From assembly GCF_009467805.1 (NCBI RefSeq), contig NZ_WIAY01000002.1, positions 310,001-374,000 of the forward strand: DNA of 64,000 nucleotides, read 5' to 3'. The position numbers and the translations under genes are program-made. Position 1 is the first letter of the stretch. Each line of letters begins with the position of its first letter. Under the pieces are notes generated by a model. That model ran no database searches. It saw only the letters and a list, made by a program, of their open reading frames with translations, and had not been told where the DNA came from. Positions 36,188 through 47,998 of the stretch are shown piece by piece. The stretch is from Stenotrophomonas nematodicola (GTDB lineage Bacteria; Pseudomonadota; Gammaproteobacteria; Xanthomonadales; Xanthomonadaceae).

Positions 36188-36691
36188 TCAACGGCAGGCG
36201 TTACCTTCCACCGTCATCTGCGCGGCGAACATCGGCACCGGCGCGATCCTGCCGGCCGCCGCCTGCTTCCTGGCCTCCTCCAAGTAGATCCGCGACTGCC
36301 CCTGGCCATCGAGTTCGGGCTTCTGCGCGACCGGCATGCGCCACACGCGTACCACCGCCTGCTGCGCCGGGCATGCCGCGCTCGGCACGCGGATGACGTC
36401 ATTGAGTTTCCATCCCTTGGCCTCGCTCGGCTGCGCCTTGTCGAAATCGACGAAACGCGCGCGCGGCTGGCATTGCTCGCTGGTGCGCACCACGCTGAAC
36501 CGGTAGGGCTGCGCGACGTCACCGGTGAACACGCCTTCCAGCCGCGCGCAGGCTTCGGGAATCTGGCGCAGCGTGTGGGCGGCATTCACCGCCTGTGGGG
36601 CACCGGCGGCGCGCTGCAGTTCCGGGGTCTCGGCGGCGGACGCAGCCACCGCAGGCAGCAGGGCCAGCCAGAACAGGTGACGGGGGGACAT
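36188..36691 (-). CDS. Secreted protein of unknown function
   Basis: A 167-residue protein with a signal peptide ([21 protein letters not shown], cleavage near residue 20). The mature part has four cysteines (including CARLEGVF and EQCQPRAR) and no motif I recognise. The ATG at 36691 is the only start that gives a clean signal peptide. It is convergent with the OB-fold gene and divergent from hppA. Confidence 0.65.
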   Translation of the reverse strand: MSPRHLFWLALLPAVAASAAETPELQRAAGAPQAVNAAHTLRQIPEACARLEGVFTGDVAQPYRFSVVRTSEQCQPRARFVDFDKAQPSEAKGWKLNDVIRVPSAACPAQQAVVRVWRMPVAQKPELDGQGQSRIYLEEARKQAAAGRIAPVPMFAAQMTVEGNACR

Positions 36692-37019
36692 GGCGATGCC
36701 TCGTTGGGAATGGGAAGAGGGTCGCTTGGCGCAGATGAATGGTGTGGCAAGGCGGCACCGACCACGGGACCGGGCAGTGCCTGCCGTGATGGCCCTTCCG
36801 CGCCACCGGATGCGACCTGGAGCGCATACCGGCATCCACATCTGGCGGTTTCCGCGCTTTTCCCGGCATACTCGGGGGGCACCAGGATTGCTGAACAAAG
36901 CCACACGCTTGATGACCGGGCACGGTCTGAACGGGTTGGTCCTTAGCTTGCAGCCCGTTGTGCCCCGCGTGGTGAGGTTCATCCGTCGACTGGATGCCAT
37001 CCATCACCCGGGAGGGGAC
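36692..37019 (+). other. hppA upstream region, no gene seen
   Basis: A 328-base gap between a divergent secreted-protein gene and hppA. No credible ORF, RNA or clear -35/-10 pair was found. A strong GGGAGGGG ribosome-binding site ends it, just before the hppA ATG at 37020. The length leaves room for regulation of both flanking genes. Confidence 0.5.
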
Positions 37020-39047
<2,028 letters not shown>

Positions 39048-39781
39048 TCAGCGCCCGCGCAGGGAAAACGCCACCGGCACCATGACCTCCACCGGATCGC
39101 CGGGGAGGTCCGCCGGTGGCGGCGGCATCGGGTTGCCACGGCGCACGGTGTCCAGCGTCTCGGCATCCAGCAGCGCGTGGCCGCTGCTGGTGCCCAGTCG
39201 GATGTTGCTCGCATGCCCCTGCCTGTCCACCGAGAAGCGCACGTAGGCCACGCCCTGCTGGCGCAGACGTTCGGCCTGGCGCGGATAGCGGCGGTGCTGC
39301 TCCAGGTGGCCCAGCAGCAGCCCCTGCCAGGTCACCTGCGCGGGACTGCGTTGACCGGACACGGTCTGCTGCCCGGCATAGCGCTGCGATGCCTGCGCCT
39401 GCACGTCCGGCGGGGCCAGCGTCTGGTCCACTTCGGCAAGGTCGGAGGGGTCCTCACGCTCGCGAGGTTTCTGCGGCTGCGGTGCCTGGCTGAGCGCGGC
39501 GTCCGGGTCGGACGGCAGTACCAGCCGTGGCGGCGGTGTCGGGGTGGGCTGCGGGCGGTGCTGCTCCTGCTGTGCCGGCCCCGGCGGAATCTCGGTGGCC
39601 GGCGCCGGCGGCGCTTCGGCGGTGGCTGCCAGCTCGATCGCGATCGCCTCCTGCGGCAGCGCAACGGGCGGCGCGGCGGTCCGCGCGTGCCACCACACCA
39701 CCGCACCGATCACCGCCGCATACAGTGCCACCACGATGCCCAGGCTGGCCGCCCAGGGCACCTGCGCCTCGTTGCGCAGGC

Positions 39782-39785
<4 letters not shown>
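39048..39785 (-). CDS. tonB: TonB protein
   Basis: A 245-residue energy transducer linking ExbBD to outer-membrane receptors. One N-terminal membrane helix (about 13-32), a Pro/Glu-rich spacer (about 55-115), and the TonB C-terminal domain with HRRYPRQAERLRQQGVAYVR near 165-185 and the closing VPVAF. The start overlaps the exbD stop by ATGA. It is the last gene of hemO-ybaN-exbB-exbD-tonB. Confidence 0.93.
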
Positions 39786-40207
<422 letters not shown>

Positions 40208-40217
40208 GCGGGCCGCC

Positions 40218-40946
40218 TCAGCGCGCCGCCACGGCGATGCCGCGGCGGTCGAGGTCGCGTGACACCAGCTGCTGCACGCCTGCGGAGACATCGCCGGCCA
40301 GCGCACGCAGCCCGGCCAGCACCCGCGCGAAGTGGTTGTAGATCACCACGGCGGGAATCGCCGCCACCAGACCGAGTGCGGTGGCCAGCAGCGCCTCGGC
40401 GATGCCCGGGGCGACCACCGCCAGATGGGTGGTGTTGGCATCAGCGATGCCGATGAAGCTGTTCATGATGCCCCACACGGTGCCGAACAGCCCCACGAAC
40501 GGAGCGATCGCGCCAATGCTCGCGAGCACCCCCACGCCGCTGCGCATGTCCCGTGCATACGCCAGTTCGATACGTTCCAGCCGCGAGCCGATGCGCTCCT
40601 TGATGCCGGCAGCATCGGCGCCGTCGCCGGACAGGCGCAGCTCGGTGCGCGCGCCATCGAGCAGCGCATGCGCCACGCCCTGCCCCAGCACCGCGCCGGC
40701 AGCGCCGTCCGCGGCCGGCAGGTGTGCGGCGTCGAGCAGCAGGGCCCGCGCGGCACGCAGCGCGCGCGACTGCCGCGACAGGGCCCAGCCCTTGGCCAGC
40801 AGCACCGTCCAGGTGGCCACCGATGCGGCCGCCAGGGCCAGCATCACCGCCTTGACCACCGTATCGGCCGCCAGGTACATGCCCCACGGCGTGAGGTCGT
40901 GCGACAGCGCCGCGACAGCGGCGGGAACATCAACAGGAAGCGTCAT
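40218..40946 (-). CDS. exbB: ExbB / MotA-TolQ-ExbB proton channel protein
   Basis: A 242-residue proton-channel subunit with three membrane helices, the last two in the conserved MotA/TolQ/ExbB block (GVLASIGAIAPFVGLFGTVWG and the IAEALLATALGLVAAIPAVV stretch, about 140-220). It powers TonB. ATG 40946 (MTLPVDVP) was chosen; it overlaps the end of ybaN by 17 bases. Confidence 0.94.
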   Translation of the reverse strand: MTLPVDVPAAVAALSHDLTPWGMYLAADTVVKAVMLALAAASVATWTVLLAKGWALSRQSRALRAARALLLDAAHLPAADGAAGAVLGQGVAHALLDGARTELRLSGDGADAAGIKERIGSRLERIELAYARDMRSGVGVLASIGAIAPFVGLFGTVWGIMNSFIGIADANTTHLAVVAPGIAEALLATALGLVAAIPAVVIYNHFARVLAGLRALAGDVSAGVQQLVSRDLDRRGIAVAAR

Positions 40947-41394
40947 CGTCTGGATCTTTGTAGGGAGAAGGTGCATCAGTGGCGCGCGCATCCTGCGCGA
41001 CGGCGACCGGGGGAACCGACAGGGGGGCGGCATCCAGCCGAGGGGCCGGGCGCGACAGGACATAGGCCGCGCTCGCAGCGAAGAACAGTCCCACGCCGAG
41101 CAGCAGCCGCCACGACGGTTGCGCTCCCCAGCAGAACAGCGCAAAGCCCAGCGCCATGCCGCCGGCGGCGAACGCCTTGCCCTTGCCACTGACCGCGCCC
41201 TGCTCGCGCCACAGCCGCAGTGCCGGACCGTAGCGCGGGTGGTCGAGCAGGCGGCGCTCGAAACGTGGCGAACTGCGTGCGAAACAGCCGACCGCCAGGA
41301 TCAGGAAAATGGTGGTGGGCATCACCGGCAGCAGCGCGCCGATCACCCCCAGCGCCACCATCAGCCATCCCAGGCAGAACCAGAGCCAGCGCAT
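40930..41394 (-). CDS. YbaN family (DUF454) inner-membrane protein
   Basis: A 154-residue protein with DUF454 features: MRWLWFCLGW, the GVIGALLPVMPTTIFLILAV helix, CFARSSPRFERRLLDHPRYG, and a second pair of helices. Function unknown. Its place between hemO and exbB, with a 17-base overlap into exbB, suggests a role in heme use or in the TonB machine. A longer start upstream cannot be excluded. Confidence 0.85.
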   Translation of the reverse strand: MRWLWFCLGWLMVALGVIGALLPVMPTTIFLILAVGCFARSSPRFERRLLDHPRYGPALRLWREQGAVSGKGKAFAAGGMALGFALFCWGAQPSWRLLLGVGLFFAASAAYVLSRPAPRLDAAPLSVPPVAVAQDARATDAPSPYKDPDDDASC

Positions 41395-41434
41395 CAGGCC
41401 TGTCCGGCACGGCCCCGCACGGCGCGCGTGCGGC

Positions 41435-42022
41435 TCATGCGAATTCCAGCTCGACGTGGCCGTGCACGCTGCGGAAGGCAGCGTCGGCGGCGTCGATGAC
41501 CTGCTGTTCCTGCGCATCGTCCAGGGTCACGCCATCCAGTGCAGCGGTGAACTCGCGCCAGTGGCGCGCAGCTCCGTCCGGATGGGCGGCCAGGTGACGC
41601 GCGCCGAAACCGGCGTCCAGCCCGAGTTTGGCGGCCATTTTGTACAGGATGGTGCCGCCGAGGTTGGAGCCTTCGGCCACGTACAGCCAGCCGAGCGCGG
41701 CCGGCAGCGGCAGGTCCGGGTCCAGGCGCATCGGTACCGGGCCCGGCAGGGTCTGTTCCAGGTCGCCGAGGTCACGCGCGATCAGCGGCAGACGGCGGCG
41801 GGTGTCCAGGTCGGGCAGCAGCGCGTCCAGCGCGATGTTGGCGTACAGCGCATCGATATCGCGGTGGAAGCGGTACTGCACACGCAGGAAGCGGGCGAAC
41901 TGCGCACGGCTGGCGAAGATGTCGCCGGCCATGATGCGTTTGTCGAGGGCACCGTGGCTGTCGCGGGTGGCCGCTTTCAGGCGTTGGCTGCGGGTGGCGG
42001 GAAGAAGGTCGGTGGCGATCAT
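41435..42022 (-). CDS. hemO: Biliverdin-producing heme oxygenase
   Basis: Opens heme to biliverdin, CO and iron, so the cell can use heme as an iron source. A 195-residue helical protein with the proximal-ligand His23 (RDSHGALDKR), and the distal-helix motif AEGSNLGGTIL around 127-137 with the conserved Gly residues. It heads the hemO-ybaN-exbB-exbD-tonB run. It could instead supply biliverdin to a phytochrome (BphO), but none is near. A weak Fur-like stretch, GATAATGCGGATCA, lies about 105 bases upstream, at 42126-42139. Confidence 0.9.
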   Translation of the reverse strand: MIATDLLPATRSQRLKAATRDSHGALDKRIMAGDIFASRAQFARFLRVQYRFHRDIDALYANIALDALLPDLDTRRRLPLIARDLGDLEQTLPGPVPMRLDPDLPLPAALGWLYVAEGSNLGGTILYKMAAKLGLDAGFGARHLAAHPDGAARHWREFTAALDGVTLDDAQEQQVIDAADAAFRSVHGHVELEFA

Positions 42023-42161
42023 GGGGCTCGGCGTGTACGGGGTCCCTGCTTGGACGACTGGCACGACCGCTTCCCCAACCCCGATTGTCGTGCGGGCCGC
42101 GATGACGGCTTCACCGGCCTGCGTCGATAATGCGGATCACGTACTTCGCCAAGGCTTTTCG

Positions 42162-42419
42162 ATGATCACCACCGAACCCCGCATGACCAACCTGTTCCTG
42201 CAGCTGGGCCTGGACGCCAGCCCGGCGGCGATCGCCGCGTTCATCGCCAGCCATCAACTGCCCACCGAGGTGGCTCTGGTCGATGCGCCGTTCTGGAACG
42301 ACGGCCAGCGCCAGTTCCTCGCCGAGCAGCTCAAGTCCGATGCCGACTGGGCCATCGTCGTCGACGAGTTGGGCGATGCCCTGCACGAACAGGCGGTCAA
42401 ACGCGCTACCGGCCTCTGA
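42162..42419 (+). CDS. DUF2789 family small protein
   Basis: An 85-residue DUF2789 protein, of unknown function. The family blocks LFLQLGLDASPAAIAAFIASH and DAPFWNDGQRQFL are clear, with an acidic DWAIVVDEL near the end. ATG 42162 aligns best with the family N terminus and has AAGG upstream; ATG 42183 is the alternative. It is divergent from hemO and convergent with the TonB-dependent receptor. Confidence 0.82.
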   Translation: MITTEPRMTNLFLQLGLDASPAAIAAFIASHQLPTEVALVDAPFWNDGQRQFLAEQLKSDADWAIVVDELGDALHEQAVKRATGL

Positions 42420-42433
42420 GCCGGTGACGCGGT

Positions 42434-42455
42434 GGGGCCGGCCGTGGCCGGCCCC
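42434..42455. terminator. Hairpin between convergent DUF2789 and receptor genes
   Basis: A perfect stem, GGGGCCGGCC/GGCCGGCCCC, with a two-base loop. It probably ends both transcripts; no T-run. Confidence 0.55.
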
Positions 42456-42469
42456 TGTCCTGCACGGAC

Positions 42470-45388
42470 TCAGTAGCGGTAGGTCAGCGCCAGCCGCACG
42501 GTGCGGCCCGGGGCCGGCATGATGCCCAGCGCCAGCGGGTCCAGGTAGTAACGGTCGGTCAGGTTGTCCACGTTGACGTCCACCGCCAGCTGCTCGGTGG
42601 CACGCCAGCTGGCGAACAGATCCACCAGCGTGTTGGGACGGTACAGCTGCTGGATGGCCGACAGGCCCACGTTCCATTCCTTGTCCAGCTTGCTGATCGG
42701 GCCGGCGTTGTGGATCACGCGCGTACCGAAGGTCAGCCGTTCGTCGAACAGACGCGAACCCAGCGTCATGTTGACCGTATAGCGCGGCGGGTTCTGGGTA
42801 TTGCTGTAGGAGCCTTCGAAGCCGCCATCAACGCAGTCCGGCGTGTTCTTCAGTTCCTCGATCCTGCGCTGCACACCGTAGGCACGACGCTCGGCAGCGA
42901 TGTCCGGGGCGCAGGTCTTGGCCTGGAAGTAATAGTGCGCCGACAGATCGGCAAACACCTTGCCGGCATCGTAGTTGGACTGGAACTCCATGCCCGAGAC
43001 CTTGAAGCGGTCGATGTTGCGGATGTAGCCGGCCGACAGGGTGCGGTAGTCGCGGGTGATCAGGTCGTCGATGCGGGTATCGAAGTAGGCCAGCTTGAAC
43101 GCCGCACGGTCGCCGTCAACGAACAGGTCGTGCTGCACGGTGCTCGCGCCCACTTCCCAGGTGCCGGCACGCTCGGGCTTGAGCTCGCCGACCGGCTTGG
43201 CCGCAGTGAACAGGCCCAGCGTGGACTCGAACAGGCTCGGCAGCTTCACGCCTTCGGCATACTTCACGTACACCATCGTGTCTTCGGTGAAGCGGTAGGC
43301 CACGCTGGCCGACGGCATGAACGCGCTGTCGCGGCGACGGATCGGCTTGGACCAGGTCCAGCTGACCGGCACGCTCAGGTCCTCGGCATCGTCGGCGTCG
43401 TAGAAGTTCCAGCCGGCGATGTCCGCCACCGTGCCCTGCTTGTACGGCGATGCCAGCAGCGAGGCCTGGGTGAACTGGCCGTTGGCATCCGGATACCAGT
43501 TCAGCATCGCGATGCGCGTGGCCCGCCACGACGGCAGGTTCGGGTTGCCGTTGAGCAGCTGCGTGTAGCGGTACTGGCCGATCACGCCGTAGGTTTCCGG
43601 CGTGGCCAGGCGGTTGCGGTCATGCACGTCCACGCGGTTGTAGCGCCCGCCCAGCATCAGCTCCCAGTGCTCGTCAGGCTCCCACTTCACCGATGCGACG
43701 GCGCTGTATTCCTTGCGTCCGGCATTGCGCAGGAAACGGTTGTTGACCAGATCATCGTGCATGATCGGCGCGTTGCGACCCGGGCCGACGTCCTCATCGC
43801 TGTAGGACAGGCCATAGTTGAGCGTGAACAGGCCCGCATCGTTGGCCAGGAGCGTGGTGTTGCCCACGTCCAGGCCCAGCCGCGTCTGCTGCATGCTGTT
43901 GCGGTAGGCGCTCTTGTAGCCCGGGTCGGTGTTGAAGGTCGGGCCGTCATACCACTCGGTGCGGCGGTCGAAGTACCACGGCGTGATGCCGGTCAGGCCG
44001 TTGTACATCAGGCTGTGCGCGTCGGTGTACCAGAGGTTGGCCTTCAGATCGACCAGGTCGTTGTCCGGATTGAAACGGTACCGCAGGTTGTACGCGTCCA
44101 GGTCGATGCGGCCCGGTTCCCACTGCGGCACGCGGTCGCGGTCCACGCGGATGATCTGCGAGGCCATGATCTCGCCCTGCTCGCCTTCATAGCGGCGGTA
44201 GCCGCCTTCCAGCGTCTGGTTCTCGTCGATGCGCCAGGTGCCCTTGATCAGGAACGACTCGGACTCGGAGGACGTGTTGAACACCTCGGTGCGCGGCGGA
44301 TTCAGCGGCGCCAGCGTGCGGCGGGTCTGCGGAAAGTCGTCGTAGCCGTGCTTGCCCGCGAAGTAGTTGCCCTGGTCGCGGCGCGCGTAGGCGGCCACCA
44401 GGTCCACGCTGTCCCAGTGCCTGGCTGCGGCGATGTTGAAGAACCGGCTGCCGGTGGCGTTGCGGTCGGTACGCGGCACGCCGCTGTAGGCCGGTACATT
44501 GTTGGCGCTGTTGTTGGCCAGGCCGCCGCGGATGCGTACACCGCTGTCGCGGCCGTCGCGCAGCACGTCGTCGACCTTCAGCGTCTCCATCTCCACCACG
44601 CCGCCGATGCCGCCGGACGCGTTCACGCCCAGACTGGGGCCCTTGGTGATGGTCAGGCTGGAAATCAGGTCCGGGTCCAGGTAGGTGCGCTGGGACTGGC
44701 CGGCATAGCCGCGGTAGGTGTCCATCGTCGACTGCCCGCCGTCGATGATCACCGGAATGCGGCTCTGCCCCTGGATGCCGCGGATGTTGAGGTCCAGTGC
44801 GTTGGCGGTGCGCGGGTCGCCTGCCGTGACACCGGCCACGCCCTTGACGATGTCCGCCGTGGACGTGCCGCGGAAGCGCTCGAGGGTCGCGCGCGGGACG
44901 TACACGCTGGACCCCGCGGTGCGGTAGGCATCCAGCGTGTGGTCGCCGCCGCTGCCGCCGGTGTCGGTGCGGTCGCCGGCCACGCGCAGGGCGTCGGTGA
45001 CGATGACACCGTCTTCGCGTGCGGTGGTCGCGCTCCGCTCCAGCGTTACCGCGTCCGGGCCGACCCGGCGCATCACCAGGCCACTGCCCTGCAGCAGGCG
45101 TGCCAGTGCCGAGGACGCATCCAGTTCACCGCTCACTGCGGTAGAGGTGACGCCGTTGGCCAACGCGGCCGGATAGGCGACCTGCATGCCGGACTGGCGC
45201 ATGAAGCTGCGCAGTGCCTCACCCAGCGGCTGGGCCGGAATGTCGAAGCGGTGCGTGGCGGCGGCCGCATCGCCAGCGGACTGGGCCAGGGCCGGCAGTG
45301 CGGTGAGGGATGCCAGGCCGGCGGCCAGCAGGGCGACGCACAGGCGGGACGGACGCGGGCGAAGACCCGGACGGGAGGGAGTACGCAT
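42470..45388 (-). CDS. TonB-dependent receptor with STN domain (heme receptor HasR-like)
   Basis: A 972-residue outer-membrane receptor: signal peptide (1-36, ending LPALAQ), an STN signalling domain (about 47-100, SFMRQSGMQVAYPAALA), plug domain (about 175-290) and a 22-strand barrel ending in Tyr (ALTYRY). The plug resembles HasR-type hemoglobin/heme receptors, but the FRAP/NPNL region reads VKLP...GELKPE without the His that ligates heme in HasR. The STN domain signals through FecR/FecI, which lie just upstream. The heme assignment therefore rests on hemO and context. Confidence 0.9.
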   Translation of the reverse strand: MRTPSRPGLRPRPSRLCVALLAAGLASLTALPALAQSAGDAAAATHRFDIPAQPLGEALRSFMRQSGMQVAYPAALANGVTSTAVSGELDASSALARLLQGSGLVMRRVGPDAVTLERSATTAREDGVIVTDALRVAGDRTDTGGSGGDHTLDAYRTAGSSVYVPRATLERFRGTSTADIVKGVAGVTAGDPRTANALDLNIRGIQGQSRIPVIIDGGQSTMDTYRGYAGQSQRTYLDPDLISSLTITKGPSLGVNASGGIGGVVEMETLKVDDVLRDGRDSGVRIRGGLANNSANNVPAYSGVPRTDRNATGSRFFNIAAARHWDSVDLVAAYARRDQGNYFAGKHGYDDFPQTRRTLAPLNPPRTEVFNTSSESESFLIKGTWRIDENQTLEGGYRRYEGEQGEIMASQIIRVDRDRVPQWEPGRIDLDAYNLRYRFNPDNDLVDLKANLWYTDAHSLMYNGLTGITPWYFDRRTEWYDGPTFNTDPGYKSAYRNSMQQTRLGLDVGNTTLLANDAGLFTLNYGLSYSDEDVGPGRNAPIMHDDLVNNRFLRNAGRKEYSAVASVKWEPDEHWELMLGGRYNRVDVHDRNRLATPETYGVIGQYRYTQLLNGNPNLPSWRATRIAMLNWYPDANGQFTQASLLASPYKQGTVADIAGWNFYDADDAEDLSVPVSWTWSKPIRRRDSAFMPSASVAYRFTEDTMVYVKYAEGVKLPSLFESTLGLFTAAKPVGELKPERAGTWEVGASTVQHDLFVDGDRAAFKLAYFDTRIDDLITRDYRTLSAGYIRNIDRFKVSGMEFQSNYDAGKVFADLSAHYYFQAKTCAPDIAAERRAYGVQRRIEELKNTPDCVDGGFEGSYSNTQNPPRYTVNMTLGSRLFDERLTFGTRVIHNAGPISKLDKEWNVGLSAIQQLYRPNTLVDLFASWRATEQLAVDVNVDNLTDRYYLDPLALGIMPAPGRTVRLALTYRY

Positions 45389-45483
45389 GAAGGAACCTGT
45401 CGGAATGCAATGCCACGAAGGCGGATGACCCGCGCAAGGTGCGGGCACGGCGGACGTACGTGGCGGCGGCGGGTACGTTCGGG

Positions 45484-45524
45484 GTGTTAGACGCGCGGCG
45501 CGGCGCCAGCCCCAAGGGAAAATG
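45484..45524 (-). promoter_or_regulatory. Possible ECF sigma-dependent promoter of the receptor gene
   Basis: On the minus strand, CATTTTCCCTTGG (45524-45512) and CGTCTAAC (45493-45486) sit in the positions of an ECF -35 and a CGTC-type -10, between fecR and the receptor. It would be the target of the FecI-like factor. Weak, by eye only. Confidence 0.3.
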
Positions 45525-45559
45525 CAGGACGGATCGGATCGGCCTGGCGCGGTGTGCGG

Positions 45560-46534
45560 TCAGTCCGGCGTTGGCGCCGCGCCGGCACGCACGATCGCCA
45601 CGCCCAGCGGCAGGCGGGTCACGCGCAGACCGGCCGTGCCTGCCAGCGCATCCAGCGCCTGCTCGGGCCGATCGATGTGGAACGCCGCGCTCACCGCCGG
45701 CAGGTGCGATACATCGCCCCGCACAAAGGTCGGGCCGGACCGGTAACGCCCGATGCCGGCGACGGCGTCGCGCACGTTGACCGCGTCCAGCAGCAGTTCG
45801 CCCTGGCGCCACGGGGCAATGCGGTCCAGCGCGATGTCCGGCCCGCGCTCGACGCGACCGTCGCGCACGAACGTCGCGCGCTGCCCGGCCTGCAGATAGG
45901 TCCAGCCGCCGCCCTCGCGGGCTGCCACACGCACGCGTCCCTGTTCGACCCGGGCTTCCACGCGCGCGCGCGCGGTGTCGACCACGAACGCGGTGGAGAT
46001 GTCTTCGACCACCCCACCCTGCGCGTTCACCAGAAAACGCCGCTGCGGATCCGGCGCCACCTCGAACCAGGCCCGCCCGCGCAACAGATCGATCGTGCGG
46101 GTGCTGCCATCGAAGTGGACCGCGATCGCCGAATCGGCGTCGAGTACCGCGCGGCTGCCATCGGGCAGCGCCACGGTTTCGGTGGCGATGCCGGTGCGGT
46201 GGTCCGAGCGCAGCTGCAACCAGGCTTCCGGCGCGCACCAGGCCAGCGCCAGCACGGCCGCTGCGGCCACGCCCAGACGCAGCCCACGGGAACGGCGCGG
46301 TGCGCGCGTTGTGATCGGTGCCGTTGCCACGGGACGTGGGCCAACGCTGCGCCAGAGCTGGCGCTCGTACTCGAACGCGTGGCGGTGGCCCGGCTCGGCC
46401 AGCCAATCCTCGAAGGCCTGCATGCGCACAGGGTCGTCAGCCGCCCCCGAGGCCAACCACGTGATCCAGGCGCGCGCCTGCTCCGCCACGGGCGCGGGCG
46501 GGGAAAACGGCGGGGTGGGCTGCTGCGGGCTCAT
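45560..46534 (-). CDS. FecR family anti-sigma factor / signal transducer
   Basis: A 324-residue inner-membrane regulator. The N-terminal cytoplasmic part (DUF4880-like, ARAWITWLASGAADDPVRMQ and EDWLAEPGHRHAFEYERQLW) binds the sigma factor, one helix spans about 83-103, and the periplasmic FecR domain (ETVALPDGSRAVLDADSAIAV, LLRGRAWFEV) contacts the receptor STN. It lies between the sigma gene and the receptor gene in the FecI-FecR-FecA order. Confidence 0.92.
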   Translation of the reverse strand: MSPQQPTPPFSPPAPVAEQARAWITWLASGAADDPVRMQAFEDWLAEPGHRHAFEYERQLWRSVGPRPVATAPITTRAPRRSRGLRLGVAAAAVLALAWCAPEAWLQLRSDHRTGIATETVALPDGSRAVLDADSAIAVHFDGSTRTIDLLRGRAWFEVAPDPQRRFLVNAQGGVVEDISTAFVVDTARARVEARVEQGRVRVAAREGGGWTYLQAGQRATFVRDGRVERGPDIALDRIAPWRQGELLLDAVNVRDAVAGIGRYRSGPTFVRGDVSHLPAVSAAFHIDRPEQALDALAGTAGLRVTRLPLGVAIVRAGAAPTPD

Positions 46535-46646
46535 GGCTGGCGGTCTGCGCGATCGGGGGCGGATGAAGCGACGACACCGTCGGGCATCATCAGGAACAAG
46601 ACGAACGGGGGCGGCGCGTCCCCAAGACAGGGTACAGGTCCCGGTG

Positions 46647-47147
46647 TCAGCGCCCGGCGCGGGCCCAGGCAAGACGCTGGAGCGCCGTGCGCACATGGTT
46701 CTCCACGGTCGTCACCGAGACCCCCTGCCGGCGCGCCACATCGGCCTGGGTCATGCCCTGCAGCCGATGCAGGCGGAAGATGGTGCGGGTCGGCTCGGGC
46801 AGATGCTCGGCGGCCTGCAGCACCCGCTGCAGTTCGTCCTGGGCCATCGCCTGCTCTTCGGTGGACAGCACCTCATCGGGCCCCCACAGATAGTGCTCGG
46901 CCAGCAGCCGGGTACGGCGGGTCCGCTCGCGCCCGTGGTCGGTGGCCAGGTTGGTGGCCAATCGGTAGAGGTAGGCCCGGGGGTTGTCGATCTGCTGCGC
47001 GCTGTCCACACCGCGCGCCTTGAACCATACCGACTGGATCACGTCTTCGGCGGTCCCGTCGCTGCCCAGGATGCGTTGCACCAGGCGCAGCAGCGCCGGG
47101 CGTTCGCGGATCAGCAGCTCGGTGAGGGTGGAGGCGTTGGTGGACAT
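46647..47147 (-). CDS. FecI-type ECF sigma factor
   Basis: A 166-residue ECF sigma factor with region 2 (GTAEDVIQSVWFKARG, RAYLYRLATNLATDH) and region 4 (LPEPTRTIFRLHRLQGMT, QADVARRQGVSVTTVENHV). ATG 47147 was preferred over the GTG at 47159. It is expected to switch on the receptor when substrate binds, and its own promoter overlaps a Fur-like site. Confidence 0.93.
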   Translation of the reverse strand: MSTNASTLTELLIRERPALLRLVQRILGSDGTAEDVIQSVWFKARGVDSAQQIDNPRAYLYRLATNLATDHGRERTRRTRLLAEHYLWGPDEVLSTEEQAMAQDELQRVLQAAEHLPEPTRTIFRLHRLQGMTQADVARRQGVSVTTVENHVRTALQRLAWARAGR

Positions 47148-47225
47148 GGCGGCGGACACGGCAACGATCGGACGGCAGGAACATGGCAGCCACCGGCCGC
47201 CATGAGGCGCGGCATGTTACCCCGC

Positions 47226-47244
47226 AAATGAGAATGCGTCACGT
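47226..47244 (-). promoter_or_regulatory. Possible Fur box upstream of the sigma gene
   Basis: AATGAGAAT (47227-47235) matches one arm of the Fur consensus fully; the second arm is poor (GCGTCACG). A TAACAT -10 for the sigma gene is at 47219-47214 on the minus strand, so a bound repressor would cover the -35 region. Location fits iron control. Confidence 0.45.
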
Positions 47245-47283
47245 TTGTGGCGGGCCGCCCGATCGCTGCCCGCCCGCCCCGCC

Positions 47284-47955
47284 TCAGCTGCGGCCGGGGA
47301 CCCGCACCGCGCGCACCACCCCGGTATTGCCGCCACCGCAGTAGAAGCGCCCGGCGCCGTCCCATTCCAGCCCGCTGACCTCCTTGCCAGCCGGCATGTC
47401 CAGACGCTCAAGCATCGCGCCGGTCGCCGGATCGACCCGCCGCAGATCGCTGCGGCCATCTTCCCAGGTGCCATGCCACAGCGCATCGTCCACCCAGGTG
47501 ACCCCAGTAACGAAGCGGTCCGACGGGATCGTGCGCAGGATCGCCCCCGTGTGCGGGTCGATCTGGTGGATGCGACGTTCGCGGTACTGCCCCACCCACA
47601 GGCTGCCCTCGGCCCAGGCCATGCCCGAATCGGTGCCATCGCCGGGGGCGGGAATGGAGCCGAGCACGGTGCCGGTCGCCGGGTCGATGCGGTCGATACG
47701 CGCGCCGGCGATCTGGTACAGGTGGGTGCCGTCGAACGCGGTGCCGGCATCGCAGGTCAGCGGCCACTGCCGGACCGCCGCGCCGGTGTCAGGATCGAAG
47801 GCCACCAGCGCTTCGCCGGTGGCCGCCCAGACATGCCGCCCGTCGTGGCTCACGCCGTTGATGGTGGACGCGCCGGCAAATGGTCCGTATTCGGCCAGTA
47901 CCTCGGCCACGGGAACGGTCTGCGTGTCAGAGGACAGCGTGGTGTGCGTGTTCAT
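47284..47955 (-). CDS. Small beta-propeller protein (YVTN/glutamine-cyclotransferase-like)
   Basis: A 223-residue protein built of repeated propeller blades with D-P-x-T-G turns (FDPDTGAAV, IDPATGTVL, IDPHTGAIL, VDPATGAML), about one per 40 residues. It has no signal peptide, so it is probably cytoplasmic. Relatives include glutamine cyclotransferase-like and virginiamycin B lyase-like proteins; no catalytic signature was recognised. It is 43 bases downstream of a regulator gene on the same strand, so the two are likely one unit. Confidence 0.75.
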   Translation of the reverse strand: MNTHTTLSSDTQTVPVAEVLAEYGPFAGASTINGVSHDGRHVWAATGEALVAFDPDTGAAVRQWPLTCDAGTAFDGTHLYQIAGARIDRIDPATGTVLGSIPAPGDGTDSGMAWAEGSLWVGQYRERRIHQIDPHTGAILRTIPSDRFVTGVTWVDDALWHGTWEDGRSDLRRVDPATGAMLERLDMPAGKEVSGLEWDGAGRFYCGGGNTGVVRAVRVPGRS

Positions 47956-47998
47956 GGTGTTCTCCTGGCCCGCACGGGAGGGGGACCTGACCACGACC

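Noticed and set aside
42710-45490. A 926-codon plus-strand ORF opposite the STN receptor
   Set aside because: Shadow of the receptor; the minus strand has signal peptide, STN, plug and barrel features.
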